Positions 1-8,891 are shown, counted from the stretch's first letter. The stretch: 43,549 nt of DNA from Bacillota bacterium (GCA_014896375.1 JADBKN010000007.1:1-43549); one strand, 5' to 3'. A program made the numbers and translations. The notes: generated by a model from the letters alone, not told the origin.

Positions 1-2
1 TC

Positions 3-74
3 GCCGAGTTGCGTCGTAAGGGAGCCGCGACCGTCTTTGAGCGGAACGGCGTGCTGGTCCTAAGAGTTCGGTAG
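3..74 (+). CDS. C-terminal tail of an unidentified gene (5' end outside window)
   Basis: An open frame runs from the window edge to a TAG at 72-74 and reads ELRRKGAATVFERNGVLVLRV near its end, a plausible charged C-terminus rather than random sequence. It lies 37 bp upstream of the MFS start on the same strand, so it may be the preceding gene of a small operon, for example a regulator, but too little is visible to assign a family. Confidence 0.4.
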   Translation, partial: AELRRKGAATVFERNGVLVLRVR

Positions 75-111
75 GGTCCGCACGCGGAAGGGAAGGCGAG
101 GGTGAACGGGG

Positions 112-1431
112 GTGTTGAGCCGCTTGCGTGAAAGCGGAGCATGGCGACGCCCGGCGTATCGTCTTTATTGGACGACCTTCACGCTCTCCTCGGTCGGCTC
201 CACGATGGCGGCGTACGCTCTACCGATGGTCGTGGTCGTCACTTTGCATGGAGGCCCCCAGGACACAGCGCGCCTCGCCGTCGCCCAGTCCTTCGGGGCG
301 CTCCTCGGTGCCGTGGCCTCGGGCTTCACGGTGACGCCCCGAGGCAGCCGGCAGGTCATGATCGGTGCCGACATCGTCCGATCTCTTGTCCAGGGGGCTG
401 TGCCGGTCCTCGATCTTGCCGGTGCGCTGATGCTCTGGCACCTGTACGCTGCAGCGTTCCTTGTCGCCCTATGCTCGTCGTTCTTCGGCACCGCTCAGGC
501 CGTGGTGCTGCCACGAATCGTCGCAGAGGGCGAAATCGCTGATGCCAACGCCAAGCTGTGGCTCGGCATCGGTGCCTCCCTCGTGGCCGGTCCCCTTCTC
601 GCCGGAGCATTGGCGGAACTGACAAGTCCCTCGGCGGTGATCGGCATCGACGGTCTCACGTACGTCGCCTCAGCGATGGCGATCCGGCGCCTTCGCGACA
701 GTCGCCAAGCACAGGGCCTCCCCTCGCCGGGAGTTGCGCGACACGTTCTGCTCGGGTCTGTCGCCTGGTCCTGGCGCCAGCGGTCGGTCTCGGCACTGCT
801 CGCCTGCAGGCTCGGGGTGGCTGCGTTTACGGGCATGGCGGGGACGGTGGCCATGTACTACCGGCTCGATGAGCTCGGGCTTTCGCCCGCCGTGGTCGGG
901 CTTCTCGCCACGTTGACGAGCCCCGGGTTTCTGATCGGCCCCGTGGCGACCGGCGTGCTCGTCCGGCACTTGGGGCCGGGGCGGGTGGCGCTTGCCGGTG
1001 CGCTACTCCTGGGCCTCGGCTCCTTGGCCCTCCCGGCGGCCCGTGGCAGCTTTCTCGCTGTCTGCGCCATCCTCATGTTCGGTGGCATCCTCGCGGATAT
1101 GGGTGCCTTGGCCTATCAGGCGATGGATCAAACGCTTCTACAGATCATCGTCCCCGTCGAGCGGAGGCCGCAGGTGGTCGCGTTCGGCAGCGTCCTGACA
1201 CAGGTGGGTGGGATCGTCGGGCCCGTCATCGGTTTCATGCTCAGCCACTCATGGCCCGCTGTGACGATTCTCTGGATCAGTGGTGCGGGGTTGCTCCTCT
1301 CACCGATCCCCATGGCGTGGACGCCGCTCGTCCAAAGGATCCCTCCGGTAGCCGACGAGACACGCGTGCATTCGGAGACAGCCCCGCCTGGGGGTCCTGC
1401 CGCGCCAGGCGCAGGCGCGGACACCCTGTAG
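112..1431 (+). CDS. MFS-type efflux transporter
   Basis: A 439-residue integral membrane protein with about twelve hydrophobic segments alternating with short basic loops, of the size and pattern of the major facilitator superfamily, closest in style to the MefA/enterobactin-exporter type (MFS_3-like) of Gram-positive drug or macrolide exporters. The N-terminus is short and basic (MLSRLRESGAWRRPAYRLYW) before the first membrane helix, and about 30 polar, Pro/Ala-rich residues follow the last helix. It starts at a GTG preceded by a purine-rich stretch (GGAAGGGAAGGCGAGGG). The substrate cannot be predicted. Base usage is slightly less GC-rich (more T and A in wobble positions) than in the genes that follow, which could reflect later acquisition. 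Family call is firm; role as exporter is inference. Confidence 0.8.
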   Translation: MLSRLRESGAWRRPAYRLYWTTFTLSSVGSTMAAYALPMVVVVTLHGGPQDTARLAVAQSFGALLGAVASGFTVTPRGSRQVMIGADIVRSLVQGAVPVLDLAGALMLWHLYAAAFLVALCSSFFGTAQAVVLPRIVAEGEIADANAKLWLGIGASLVAGPLLAGALAELTSPSAVIGIDGLTYVASAMAIRRLRDSRQAQGLPSPGVARHVLLGSVAWSWRQRSVSALLACRLGVAAFTGMAGTVAMYYRLDELGLSPAVVGLLATLTSPGFLIGPVATGVLVRHLGPGRVALAGALLLGLGSLALPAARGSFLAVCAILMFGGILADMGALAYQAMDQTLLQIIVPVERRPQVVAFGSVLTQVGGIVGPVIGFMLSHSWPAVTILWISGAGLLLSPIPMAWTPLVQRIPPVADETRVHSETAPPGGPAAPGAGADTL

Positions 1432-1465
1432 TCAGGGCGGACAGGCGCAGGGGCATGGAGTTGCG

Positions 1466-1495
1466 CACACGTCCAAGCCGCCGCCGCATAGTCTG
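1466..1495 (+). promoter_or_regulatory. Candidate sporulation (SigE/SigK-type) promoter upstream of sigK
   Basis: A CATA-GTC-T element at 1487-1494 resembles the mother-cell -10 consensus CATAnnnTA, with CACAC at 1466-1470 located 16 bp upstream in the place of the AC-type -35 box. Known biology: sigK is transcribed by SigE and SigK RNA polymerase in Bacillus. The call rests on short motifs only. Confidence 0.35.
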
Positions 1496-1498
1496 ACT

Positions 1499-1522
1499 CA
1501 CGCGCGCAAATCCGCGCGCGTG
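1499..1522 (+). promoter_or_regulatory. Hairpin abutting the sigK ribosome-binding site
   Basis: A 9-bp perfect inverted repeat (CACGCGCGC / GCGCGCGTG) with a 6-nt loop AAATCC ends one base before the AAGGAGG Shine-Dalgarno sequence of sigK. If the candidate promoter is used, the transcript would begin close to this stem. It may protect the mRNA 5' end or influence translation. Confidence 0.45.
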
Positions 1523-1532
1523 AAGGAGGACG

Positions 1533-2249
1533 ATGATGGACGGCGGCCTTCTGGCTCTCCTGCTCGCGGCGCTGGCGCGCGGCCTGTGGGCGCTCGCGGG
1601 CTACCTGCACAACCAGACGGCGTTCCCGAAGCCGCTCTCCAGCCGGGAGGAGGCGGAGTGCCTCCGGCGCATGGCCGCCGGCGACCGCGAAGCCCGGGCG
1701 AAGCTGATCGAGCACAACCTGCGCCTCGTCGCCCACATCGTGAAGAAGTTCGAAGGTTCGGGAGAGGATCCGGAGGACCTGATCTCCATCGGCACGGTGG
1801 GTCTCATCAAGGGCATCGAGACCTTCGACCCGTCAAAGGGCACGCGCCTCGCCACGTACGCGGCGCGATGCATCGAGAACGAGGTGCTGATGCACCTCCG
1901 GGCGGCGAGGAAGACGCGCGGGGAGATCTTCCTGCAGGATCCGATCGGCTCCGACCGCGAGGGCAATGAGATCACGCTGATGGATGTGCTGCGCGACAAC
2001 GCGGAGCCGATTGCGGATGAAGTGGGCCGGCGCCTGGAGGCCAGCCGGCTGCGGGCGCTGTTCGACGTGCTGGAGGAGCGGGAACGCGTCGTGTTGGCGT
2101 TGCGCTACGGCCTCTATGGCGGTGAGGAGCTGACGCAGCAGGAGATCGCGCACCTGCTCGGCATCTCACGAAGCTACGTCAGCCGGATCGAAAAAAAGGC
2201 GATCCGTAAGCTGTCGACGGCGCTGCGTGAGTCCGATGGCGGCCGCTAG
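1533..2249 (+). CDS. sigK: RNA polymerase sporulation sigma factor SigK (pro-sigma-K)
   Basis: A 238-residue sigma-70 family protein matching sigma K along its length: a hydrophobic amphipathic pro-sequence in the first ~25 residues (LLALLLAALARGLWALAGYL), the PLSSREEAECL linker, region 2 with IEHNLRLVAHIVKKF, DLISIGTVGLIKGIETF and ATYAARCIENEVLMHLRA, the DPIGSDREGNEI spacer, and region 4 helix-turn-helix QEIAHLLGISRSYVSRIEKKA. In the mother cell sigma K directs late spore-coat and cortex genes after SpoIVFB removes the pro-sequence. The gene is continuous: there is no skin-type element interrupting it. Two tandem ATGs (1533, 1536) follow AGGAGG at 1524-1529; the second has the better spacing. 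Presence of sigK is the strongest evidence that the host forms endospores. Confidence 0.96.
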   Translation: MMDGGLLALLLAALARGLWALAGYLHNQTAFPKPLSSREEAECLRRMAAGDREARAKLIEHNLRLVAHIVKKFEGSGEDPEDLISIGTVGLIKGIETFDPSKGTRLATYAARCIENEVLMHLRAARKTRGEIFLQDPIGSDREGNEITLMDVLRDNAEPIADEVGRRLEASRLRALFDVLEERERVVLALRYGLYGGEELTQQEIAHLLGISRSYVSRIEKKAIRKLSTALRESDGGR

Positions 2250-2272
2250 CCGGCGCCTGCGCGCGCCGCTGA

Positions 2273-2302
2273 CTGACACATTCCGCGGCGCGCGGGTACA
2301 AT
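2273..2302 (+). promoter_or_regulatory. Vegetative (SigA-type) promoter for the yqeG-aro operon
   Basis: CTGACA at 2273-2278 (5 of 6 matches to TTGACA) is separated by 18 bp from TACAAT at 2297-2302 (5 of 6 matches to TATAAT). The start point would fall near 2309, only a few bases before the first possible GTG of yqeG at 2315, which supports initiation at the next GTG (2324). Confidence 0.65.
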
Positions 2303-2314
2303 CGTACCAACGAG

Positions 2315-2860
2315 GTGAAGTTCGTGGGGCGCGGCCTGCGGCCGGACCGCGTGGCGCGGTCGGTCTTCGACATCGATCTCGCGGCGCTGCGGCGCATGGG
2401 CATCACAGCCCTGTGCCTCGATCTCGACAACACGCTCGTGGGCTGGAACCGGCCGCCGGATGAGCGCATCCGCAGCTGGCTCGCCGCCGTGGCCGAGCTC
2501 GGATTCCGCGTGGCCATCGTCTCCAACAACAGCGCCGCGCGCGTGGCCGCGTTCTGCGATGAGCTCGGCCTGCACGGCGTGGCCGTGGCCCACAAACCCC
2601 GCCGTTCCGGCTTCCGCCGCGCGCTGGAGATCCTCGGCGCGGAACCGTCGCGGGCGGCCGTGATCGGCGACCAGATCTGGACCGACGTCTGGGGCGGTAA
2701 CCGCGCCGGCTGCTTCACGGTGCTTGTACGCCCGCTGGAGCGGCGGGAGTTCCTAGGCACCCGGGTGGCGCGCGCCTTCGAGCGGTTGTGGCTGCTCCTT
2801 CTGCGGCGCATCGACCCCCCCGCCAGCATGAACCGTCCCCTGCCCACGGATCCCCGGTGA
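2315..2860 (+). CDS. yqeG: YqeG-family HAD (subfamily IIIA) phosphatase
   Basis: A 181-residue haloacid dehalogenase superfamily protein. Motif I is CLDLDNTLVGWN with the nucleophile and acid Asp at residues 36 and 38; motif II is IVSNN (Ser70); the Lys of motif III is in AHKP (residue 94); motif IV is VIGDQIWTDVWGGN (Asp119, Asp124). The YqeG family is a small HAD clade common in Firmicutes, typically found beside aroE and ribosome-assembly genes; its physiological substrate is not settled. A GTG at 2324 is a good alternative start: GAGGTGA at 2312-2318 lies 5 nt upstream of it. The stop overlaps the aroE start in a GTGA. Family call is secure, function general. Confidence 0.88.
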   Translation: MKFVGRGLRPDRVARSVFDIDLAALRRMGITALCLDLDNTLVGWNRPPDERIRSWLAAVAELGFRVAIVSNNSAARVAAFCDELGLHGVAVAHKPRRSGFRRALEILGAEPSRAAVIGDQIWTDVWGGNRAGCFTVLVRPLERREFLGTRVARAFERLWLLLLRRIDPPASMNRPLPTDPR

Positions 2861-3750
2861 ACGGACTCATCCCTCTCCATCCCGAGTCCGGCGAAGGGTG
2901 CCGATTTGCCGTGCTCGGCTGGCCGGTGGCGCACAGCCTTTCGCCGCGCTTGCACAACGCCGCCTTCCGCGCTGCGGGCAGCCCTCATACGTACGAGGCC
3001 GTGGCCGTCCCGCCCGGAGCGCTCTTCGCGTTCCTCGCGGAGGTGCGCTCAAGCCGCGGCGCATGGGGCGGCTTCAATGTCACCTTGCCGCACAAGACGG
3101 ACGCCCGGCAGGCGGCGGAGGAGGCGCGGCCGGCGGCCGCCGCGCTGGGCGCGGCCAACGTGCTGGGACTGGCCCCGGACGGGCGGCTGGTGGCGGACAA
3201 CACCGACGCCGCGGCGGCGCTGCACGTGCTGCGGGAACGGCGCGAGCCGCGCCGCGGGGAGGCGGCGCTGGTCCTCGGCGCCGGGGGTGCGGCGCGCGCC
3301 GCCGTGTGGGCCCTGGTCCACTGGGGAGCGGGGCGCGTCACGGTGGCCGCGCGCGATGTGTCGAAGGCTCGGGCTCTGCTGGAGGAGCTGCGCCCGGCGC
3401 TGGGGGCGGAGTGCCCGGAGCTGGAGGCGGCGGCGTGGCAGGGCGAGGCCGTGGCCCGCGCCGTGGCGGTGGCCAGGGTGATCGTTCACGCCACGCCCGT
3501 CGGCCTCGCCGACCCCGACGCCTCGCCGCTCACCGGCGACGCCTGGGCTGCCGCCCGCCCTGGCGGCCTCTGCTTCGACATGGTCTACAGCCCCCGGCGC
3601 ACGCGCCTCCTGCGCCAGGCGGAGGCGGCCGGCTGGACGGCCGTGGACGGGCTCGAGATGCTCGTGCGCCAGGCGTCGCTTTCTTGGGAGCTGTGGTTCG
3701 GCGAGCCGGCGCCGGAGGCGGCCATGCGCGCCGCGTTGCGGGAGGCCTAG
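2857..3750 (+). CDS. aroE: Shikimate dehydrogenase AroE
   Basis: Reduces 3-dehydroshikimate to shikimate with NADPH, the fourth step to chorismate. The 297-residue product shows VLGWPVAHSLSPRLHN (Ser27 and Ser29 contact substrate), GGFNVTLPHK with catalytic Lys80, N101, NTDA with catalytic Asp117, the dinucleotide-binding GAGGAARAAV at 141-150 and the C-terminal DGLEMLVRQASLSWELW. The GTG at 2857 is chosen because it overlaps the yqeG stop (GTGA) and leaves a normal-length N-terminus; longer in-frame readings would run far into yqeG. Translationally coupled to yqeG and followed, after 136 bp, by aroC. Confidence 0.95.
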   Translation: MNGLIPLHPESGEGCRFAVLGWPVAHSLSPRLHNAAFRAAGSPHTYEAVAVPPGALFAFLAEVRSSRGAWGGFNVTLPHKTDARQAAEEARPAAAALGAANVLGLAPDGRLVADNTDAAAALHVLRERREPRRGEAALVLGAGGAARAAVWALVHWGAGRVTVAARDVSKARALLEELRPALGAECPELEAAAWQGEAVARAVAVARVIVHATPVGLADPDASPLTGDAWAAARPGGLCFDMVYSPRRTRLLRQAEAAGWTAVDGLEMLVRQASLSWELWFGEPAPEAAMRAALREA

Positions 3751-3762
3751 CCGCGCGGCGGA

Positions 3763-3837
3763 AAACTGCGGCCACGGCAAGGACTGCGCCGCATCCTGTC
3801 GAAACTGCGTCCTTTAACGACAGTGAATCCTGTTCAC
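3763..3837 (+). promoter_or_regulatory. Intergenic sites between aroE and aroC (palindrome and repeated ACTGCG)
   Basis: The 136-bp gap holds three copies of ACTGCG (3765-3770, 3783-3788, 3804-3809), two of them within AAACTGCG, followed by an interrupted palindrome GTGAA-TCCTG-TTCAC at 3823-3837. No clear -35/-10 pair accompanies them. They look like possible operator sites controlling aroC onward, but the regulator is unknown and chance is possible. Confidence 0.3.
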
Positions 3838-3886
3838 ACCCGGTTCATGCGGGCGCACCCGCCGCCGGGACGAGCCACGCGCCGAG

Positions 3887-5122
3887 GTGACCGATGTGCT
3901 CCGCTACCTGACCGCCGGCGAATCCCACGGGGAGATGCTCGTCGGCATCCTTGAAGGCCTGCCCGCGGGCGTGCCCCTCTCCGCGGGCGACATCGACCCC
4001 TACCTGCAGCGCCGCCAGGGTGGCTACGGTCGCGGCGGCCGCATGAAGATCGAGCGCGACGAGGTCCGCCTCGTGGCCGGCGTGCGCGGCGGGGAGACGT
4101 TGGGGAGCCCCATCGCCTTCCTCATCCAGAACCGCGACTGGAAGAACTGGCAGGGCGTGATGAACCCGGAAGCCGAGGCGATCGACGCCGAACGGCGCGC
4201 CGCGCGCCGCGTGACATCGCCGCGGCCGGGCCACGCGGACCTGGCCGGCGGGCTCAAGTACGACCGTGCCGACCTGCGCGACGTCCTGGAGCGCGCGAGC
4301 GCCCGGGAGACGGCCATGCGTGTGGCCATCGGCGCCGCCTGCCTGAAGTTCCTCGCGGAGCTCGGCATCCGCGCCGCCGGCCACGTGGTGCGCATGGGCG
4401 CGGCGGCGGCCGACTCCGATCGGCTCGCCGCCTTGCCGCTCGAGGAGCTGGCCGCGCGCGCGGCCGCCTCGCCCGTGTACTGTGCGGATGAAGAGGCTTC
4501 GGAGCGCATGGTGGAGGCCGTCAAAGAGGCGGCGCGCCGCCACGACACCCTGGGTGGCGTCGTCGAGGTGCGCGTGGAGGGCCTGCCCGTGGGCCTCGGC
4601 AGCCACATCAGTGGGGCGCGGCGGCTGGACGCGCGCCTCGCGGAGGCGCTGATGGGCATCCAGGCGGTGAAAGGCGTGGAGATCGGCCTCGGCTTCGAGG
4701 CGGCGCGCCGCTTCGGCTCCGAGGTGCACGATCCCATCGTCTACGTGGGCCCGGCCCGCGCGCGGCGCAGCGGGGGCTACGTGCGCACGCGCAACGGCGC
4801 CGGCGGACTCGAGGGCGGGATGACGAACGGCGCGCCGCTCGTGGTGCGCGCGGCCATGAAGCCGCTCGCCACCCTCACGCACCCCCTTCCCAGCGTGGAT
4901 GTCGAGACCAAGGCGCCGTCCGGCGCAGCCGTGGAGCGCACCGATGTGGCCGCCGTGCCCGCCCTCGCGGTCGTGGCGGAGGCGATGGTGGGCATCGTGC
5001 TGGCCGGCGCGGTGCTTGAGAAGTTCGGCGGGGACAGCCTGGGCGAGGTGCGGCGCAACCTGGAGGGCTATCTCCAGCAGATCGCCCGCCACCCGATGCG
5101 GCCGGAGGGCGGGTCCCGTTGA
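3887..5122 (+). CDS. aroC: Chorismate synthase AroC
   Basis: Converts 5-enolpyruvylshikimate-3-phosphate to chorismate, the last common step of aromatic amino acid synthesis, using reduced FMN. The 411-residue protein begins LRYLTAGESHGEMLVG (catalytic His14), contains the PYLQRRQGGYGRGGRMKIERD segment, SPRPGHADLAGGLKYD, ERASARETAMRVA, and the C-terminal SGAAVERTDVAAVPA, all family hallmarks. The second GTG at 3896 has GAGGTGA positioned 5 nt upstream and may be the true start. The TTGA at 5119-5122 couples it to aroK. Length is somewhat above the usual 350-390 residues through small extensions. Confidence 0.95.
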   Translation: MTDVLRYLTAGESHGEMLVGILEGLPAGVPLSAGDIDPYLQRRQGGYGRGGRMKIERDEVRLVAGVRGGETLGSPIAFLIQNRDWKNWQGVMNPEAEAIDAERRAARRVTSPRPGHADLAGGLKYDRADLRDVLERASARETAMRVAIGAACLKFLAELGIRAAGHVVRMGAAAADSDRLAALPLEELAARAAASPVYCADEEASERMVEAVKEAARRHDTLGGVVEVRVEGLPVGLGSHISGARRLDARLAEALMGIQAVKGVEIGLGFEAARRFGSEVHDPIVYVGPARARRSGGYVRTRNGAGGLEGGMTNGAPLVVRAAMKPLATLTHPLPSVDVETKAPSGAAVERTDVAAVPALAVVAEAMVGIVLAGAVLEKFGGDSLGEVRRNLEGYLQQIARHPMRPEGGSR

Positions 5123-5635
5123 CCCCGAATCTCGTGCTGGTGGGCCTGCCGGGCTGCGGGAAGAGCACATTGGGCCGCCTGGTGGCGTCGCGCTGCCGCC
5201 GGCGCTTCATCGACACCGACGCCGAGGTGGAGCGGCGCGCCGGCCGCCCCGTGGCGGAGATCTGGGCGGCTGAGGGGGAGCCGGCCTTTCGGGAGTGGGA
5301 GGCGCGCGTCGTCGCGTCGATCGTGCCGTGGGAGGGCGCTGTCGTGGCTACAGGCGGCGGCGTTCTCCTGCGGGAGGACAACCGGCGCCGCCTGCGGGAG
5401 GGCGGCTTCGTCGTCTGGCTGCGCGTGCCGCTGGCGGTGCTGGAACGGCGCACGGCGCGCTCCGCGGCGCGGCCGCTCCTCACGGGCGGCGACCGCCTGG
5501 ACGTGCTGCGCGCCCTTGAAGCGCAGCGGGAACCGCTCTACCGCGAGGCGGCCGACGTGGTGCTCGACCTGGCGGACGCCCACCCGTCCGTCAACGCCGC
5601 CGCCATCGCAGCGCTTTGGGAGGAGGCGACAGCCC

Positions 5636-5661
<26 letters not shown>
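5119..5661 (+). CDS. aroK: Shikimate kinase AroK
   Basis: Phosphorylates shikimate at the 3-hydroxyl with ATP. The 180-residue NMP-kinase-like protein has a Walker A motif GLPGCGKST at 9-17 (Lys15), the shikimate-binding FIDTDAEVERRAG (Asp32, Asp34), Arg58 in PAFREWE, ATGGG at 77-81 and the lid RSAARPLL. It initiates at TTG overlapping the aroC stop (TTGA). Its 3' end overlaps aroB by 26 bp, so the aro genes appear co-translated. Confidence 0.94.
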
Positions 5662-6765
<1,104 letters not shown>

Positions 6766-6769
<4 letters not shown>

Positions 6770-7686
6770 TTCCCGTGCCGCCGGACGAAGGCCAGGAACT
6801 CGCGGCGTTCGCCGCCGCCGCCGCGCGCCTCGTGGCGGAGCTGCAGGCCGTCCGGCAGGACCTGGAGCGCGGCGCGGCCGAACTGCGGCGGCGCCGCACC
6901 CCGGAGGCGCTCGACGCCGCCGCGGCCCTCGCGGCGTACGCGGAGCGCCTGGGCACCCACCTGGAGTCCGTCGACGCCCAGCGCCGGGAGTGGGAGCGGC
7001 GCGCGGCGCGCGCCGGCCGGCGGCAGCGCACCGGCTTCAGCATCATCCGCGCGCAGGAGGAGGAACGGCGCCGGCTGGCGCGCGACATCCACGACGGGCC
7101 GGCCCAGCTGCTCGCGAACGTCGTCTTCCGCATCGAGGTGAGCCAGAAGCTCCTCTCCATCGACCGTGACCGCGCCCTCGCGGAGCTTGAGCAGCTGAAG
7201 ACGCTTGTGCGCCATAGCCTCCAGGACGTGCGCAAGATCATCTTCGATCTGCGCCCCATGGCGCTCGACGACCTCGGCCTCATCCCCGCGCTGCGAGGGT
7301 ATTTGAGCGCGTTCGGCGAACGGACGGGACTGGCCACCGACCTCGTCCTGCACGGCGCGGAGCGCCGCCTGCCGCCCGCCGTGGAGGTGGCCGCCTTCCG
7401 CATCGCGCAGGAGGCGCTGAGCAACGCCTGGAAACATGGAGACGCCGCGCGGGTGACCGTGACCGTGCGCTTCGAGCCGGGACAGCTGTCGGTGGCCGTG
7501 GAGGACGACGGCGCCGGCTTCCATGTGGAGGAGGCGCTGCAGCGCCAGGGCGGCTTCGGGCTCCTCAGCATGCGGGAGCGGGCCGGGCTCGTGGGCGGTT
7601 CCCTGGAGATCGTGAGCGCGCCGGGGGAGGGGACGACCGTCTTGGCCGTCATCCCCATCCCGGCGGACGGGGAGGGCTGGTCGTGA
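6766..7686 (+). CDS. DegS-like cytoplasmic sensor histidine kinase
   Basis: A 306-residue histidine kinase without membrane segments. Residues ~10-90 form a charged alpha-helical, probably coiled-coil sensor region; the HisKA_3 dimerisation domain carries EEERRRLARDIHDGPAQ with the phospho-acceptor His109, followed by the DVRKIIFDLRPMALDDLGL signature; the HATPase domain has EALSNAWKHG (N box), VEDDGAGF and GFGLLSMRERAGLVGG (G boxes). This layout is that of DegS, which phosphorylates DegU to govern secreted enzymes, competence and motility in Bacillus. It overlaps both aroB (ATGA) and the response regulator (GTGA). Placed immediately before a Tad pilus locus, it may control pilus expression, but that is inference. 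Confidence 0.88.
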
Positions 7687-8375
7687 CGCGGATTCGGGTG
7701 CTGGTGGCCGACGACCACCCGCTCTTCCGGCAGGGCCTGCGCCGCGCGCTGGAGCTCTCGGACCGGCTGCAGGTGGTGGGCGAGGCGCGCGACGGTCAGG
7801 AATGCCTGGAACAATTGCGGATCCTGCGGCCGGACGTGCTCCTGCTCGACCTCACCATGCCGCGCCTCAACGGCGTGGAGGTGGCCCGGCAGGCGAAGGC
7901 CGAGCAGCCGGGGCTGCGCATCCTCGTCCTCACCATGCACGACAACGAGGAGTACCTGGTGGAGGCCGTGCAGGCGGGCGTGGACGGCTACGTGGTGAAA
8001 GACGTGGAACCCGGGGAGCTGCAGCGCGCCATCCTGCGCGTGGCGGCCGGGGAGCGCTATCTCCAGCCCGATCTGGCGGCGAAGCTCATGACCGGCTTCC
8101 AGCGCCTGGCGAGGGAGGCGCAGCGCCGCCCGGCCGGCCCGCTGGACATCCTCAGCGACCGCGAATGGCAGATCCTGCAGCTCATGGTGGCCGGCAAGGC
8201 CAACAAGGAGATCGGCGACGCGCTCTTCATCAGCGAGAAGACGGTGAAGAACCACACGACGAACCTCTTTCGCAAGCTCGGCGTGCAAGGACGCGCGCAG
8301 GCGGTGGTCGAGGCCATCCGGCGCGGGTGGGTGCGTGTGGACGACAACCCGCCCAGCCGTTCGCCCTCCGCCTGA
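7683..8375 (+). CDS. NarL/DegU-type response regulator
   Basis: A 230-residue two-domain regulator. The receiver has the acidic pair Asp10/Asp11, phospho-acceptor Asp56 in LLLDLTMP and Lys106 in VVKDVEP; a ~25-residue linker leads to a LuxR/NarL helix-turn-helix (LSDREWQILQLMVAGKANKEI, SEKTVKNHTTNLFRKLGV) at about 153-215. It is the cognate partner of the preceding kinase by translational overlap. A strong terminator follows at 8421, so the pair is probably transcribed with the aro genes or from an internal promoter. In Firmicutes such DegU-like proteins control exoenzyme and surface-structure genes; its targets here are not known. Confidence 0.9.
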   Translation: MTRIRVLVADDHPLFRQGLRRALELSDRLQVVGEARDGQECLEQLRILRPDVLLLDLTMPRLNGVEVARQAKAEQPGLRILVLTMHDNEEYLVEAVQAGVDGYVVKDVEPGELQRAILRVAAGERYLQPDLAAKLMTGFQRLAREAQRRPAGPLDILSDREWQILQLMVAGKANKEIGDALFISEKTVKNHTTNLFRKLGVQGRAQAVVEAIRRGWVRVDDNPPSRSPSA

Positions 8376-8420
8376 CGCCGCGCGAGAGCCCTCCGGCTGC
8401 ACGCGACGATCCGTCCAGCC

Positions 8421-8459
8421 GCGCCCGGGACGACGGTCCCGGGCGCGGCGCGCTTTCTT
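8421..8459 (+). terminator. Rho-independent terminator after the degU-like gene
   Basis: A perfect 10-bp GC-rich inverted repeat GCGCCCGGGA / TCCCGGGCGC with a 6-nt loop (8421-8446), followed by CGCGCTTTCTT. It separates the aro/two-component operon from the pilus genes. Confidence 0.75.
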
Positions 8460-8460
8460 G

Positions 8461-8583
8461 GGGTCCCGCCGCCCGCAAGCTCGGGACCCGCGCCCGATGG
8501 GACGCTCCCCTCGCCCCCGGTAGGCTCAAGGCAAGCGGCTTGTCCGGCGCCGCGACCGCGAAACGCCTTGGCCGCGGTCGCGG
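8461..8583 (+). promoter_or_regulatory. Structured leader upstream of the flp pilin gene
   Basis: Two stable stems are visible: GGGTCCCG (8461-8468) with CGGGACCC (8482-8489), and an 11-bp perfect stem CCGCGACCGCG (8550-8560) with CGCGGTCGCGG (8573-8583) around a 12-nt loop, ending about 30 nt before the flp start and just upstream of its AAAGGGGG ribosome-binding site. I compared the region with the c-di-GMP riboswitch cores known upstream of pilus genes and do not see a match. No confident promoter is visible. Confidence 0.4.
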
Positions 8584-8614
8584 GGTCGACGGAGGCGAAA
8601 GGGGGTGTGGCAGG

Positions 8615-8791
8615 ATGGCGCTCTTCGTCCGGCTCTACAACTGGCTGCACCGCGAGGAAGGCCAGGGGATGGTGGAATACGGTCTGATCCTGGCGCTCAT
8701 CGCGGTGGCGGTGATTGTGGCGCTGAGTGGCTTAGGGAGCAAGCTATATGACTTGTTTCAAGGAATTACCGGCAAGTTGAACACCCCGTAA
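8615..8791 (+). CDS. flp: Flp-type (type IVb) major pilin
   Basis: A 58-residue prepilin. A short basic leader (MALFVRLYNWLHREEG) ends in a prepilin peptidase site after Gly16; the mature protein starts QGMVEYGLILALIAVAVIVALSGLG with the diagnostic Glu+5/Tyr+6 pair and a single hydrophobic helix, then a short polar tail. Flp subunits polymerise into Tad pili that mediate tight adherence. ATG 8615 is preceded by AGGGGG about 9 nt upstream. It is the first gene of the tad cluster. No prepilin peptidase (TadV) is encoded in the window, so maturation must rely on one elsewhere. Confidence 0.93.
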   Translation: MALFVRLYNWLHREEGQGMVEYGLILALIAVAVIVALSGLGSKLYDLFQGITGKLNTP

Positions 8792-8815
8792 CGGTACAGA
8801 GCATGGACCCCAATC

Positions 8816-8861
8816 GCGGGCCGGAGGGGCCGCACGCCGGCCCGCCCGGCCCGCTCCGTTT
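8816..8861 (+). terminator. Candidate attenuating terminator between flp and tadE
   Basis: GCGGGCCGG (8816-8824) can pair with either of two tandem copies of CCGGCCCGC (8837-8845 and 8846-8854); the second is followed by TCCGTTTT. Such partial terminators after a pilin gene would allow far more pilin than assembly-protein transcript. The T-tract is short, so read-through is expected. Confidence 0.45.
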
Positions 8862-8891
8862 TCGCGGCCCAGACCGATGGAGGTGGGAGCG

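Noticed and set aside
1533-2249. Split sigK with a skin-type intervening element.
   Set aside because: The reading frame is continuous from pro-sequence to region 4.
8461-8540. c-di-GMP-I (GEMM) riboswitch upstream of flp.
   Set aside because: The conserved GACGCAAAGC and GGCAAACC segments are missing and the stems do not match the fold.
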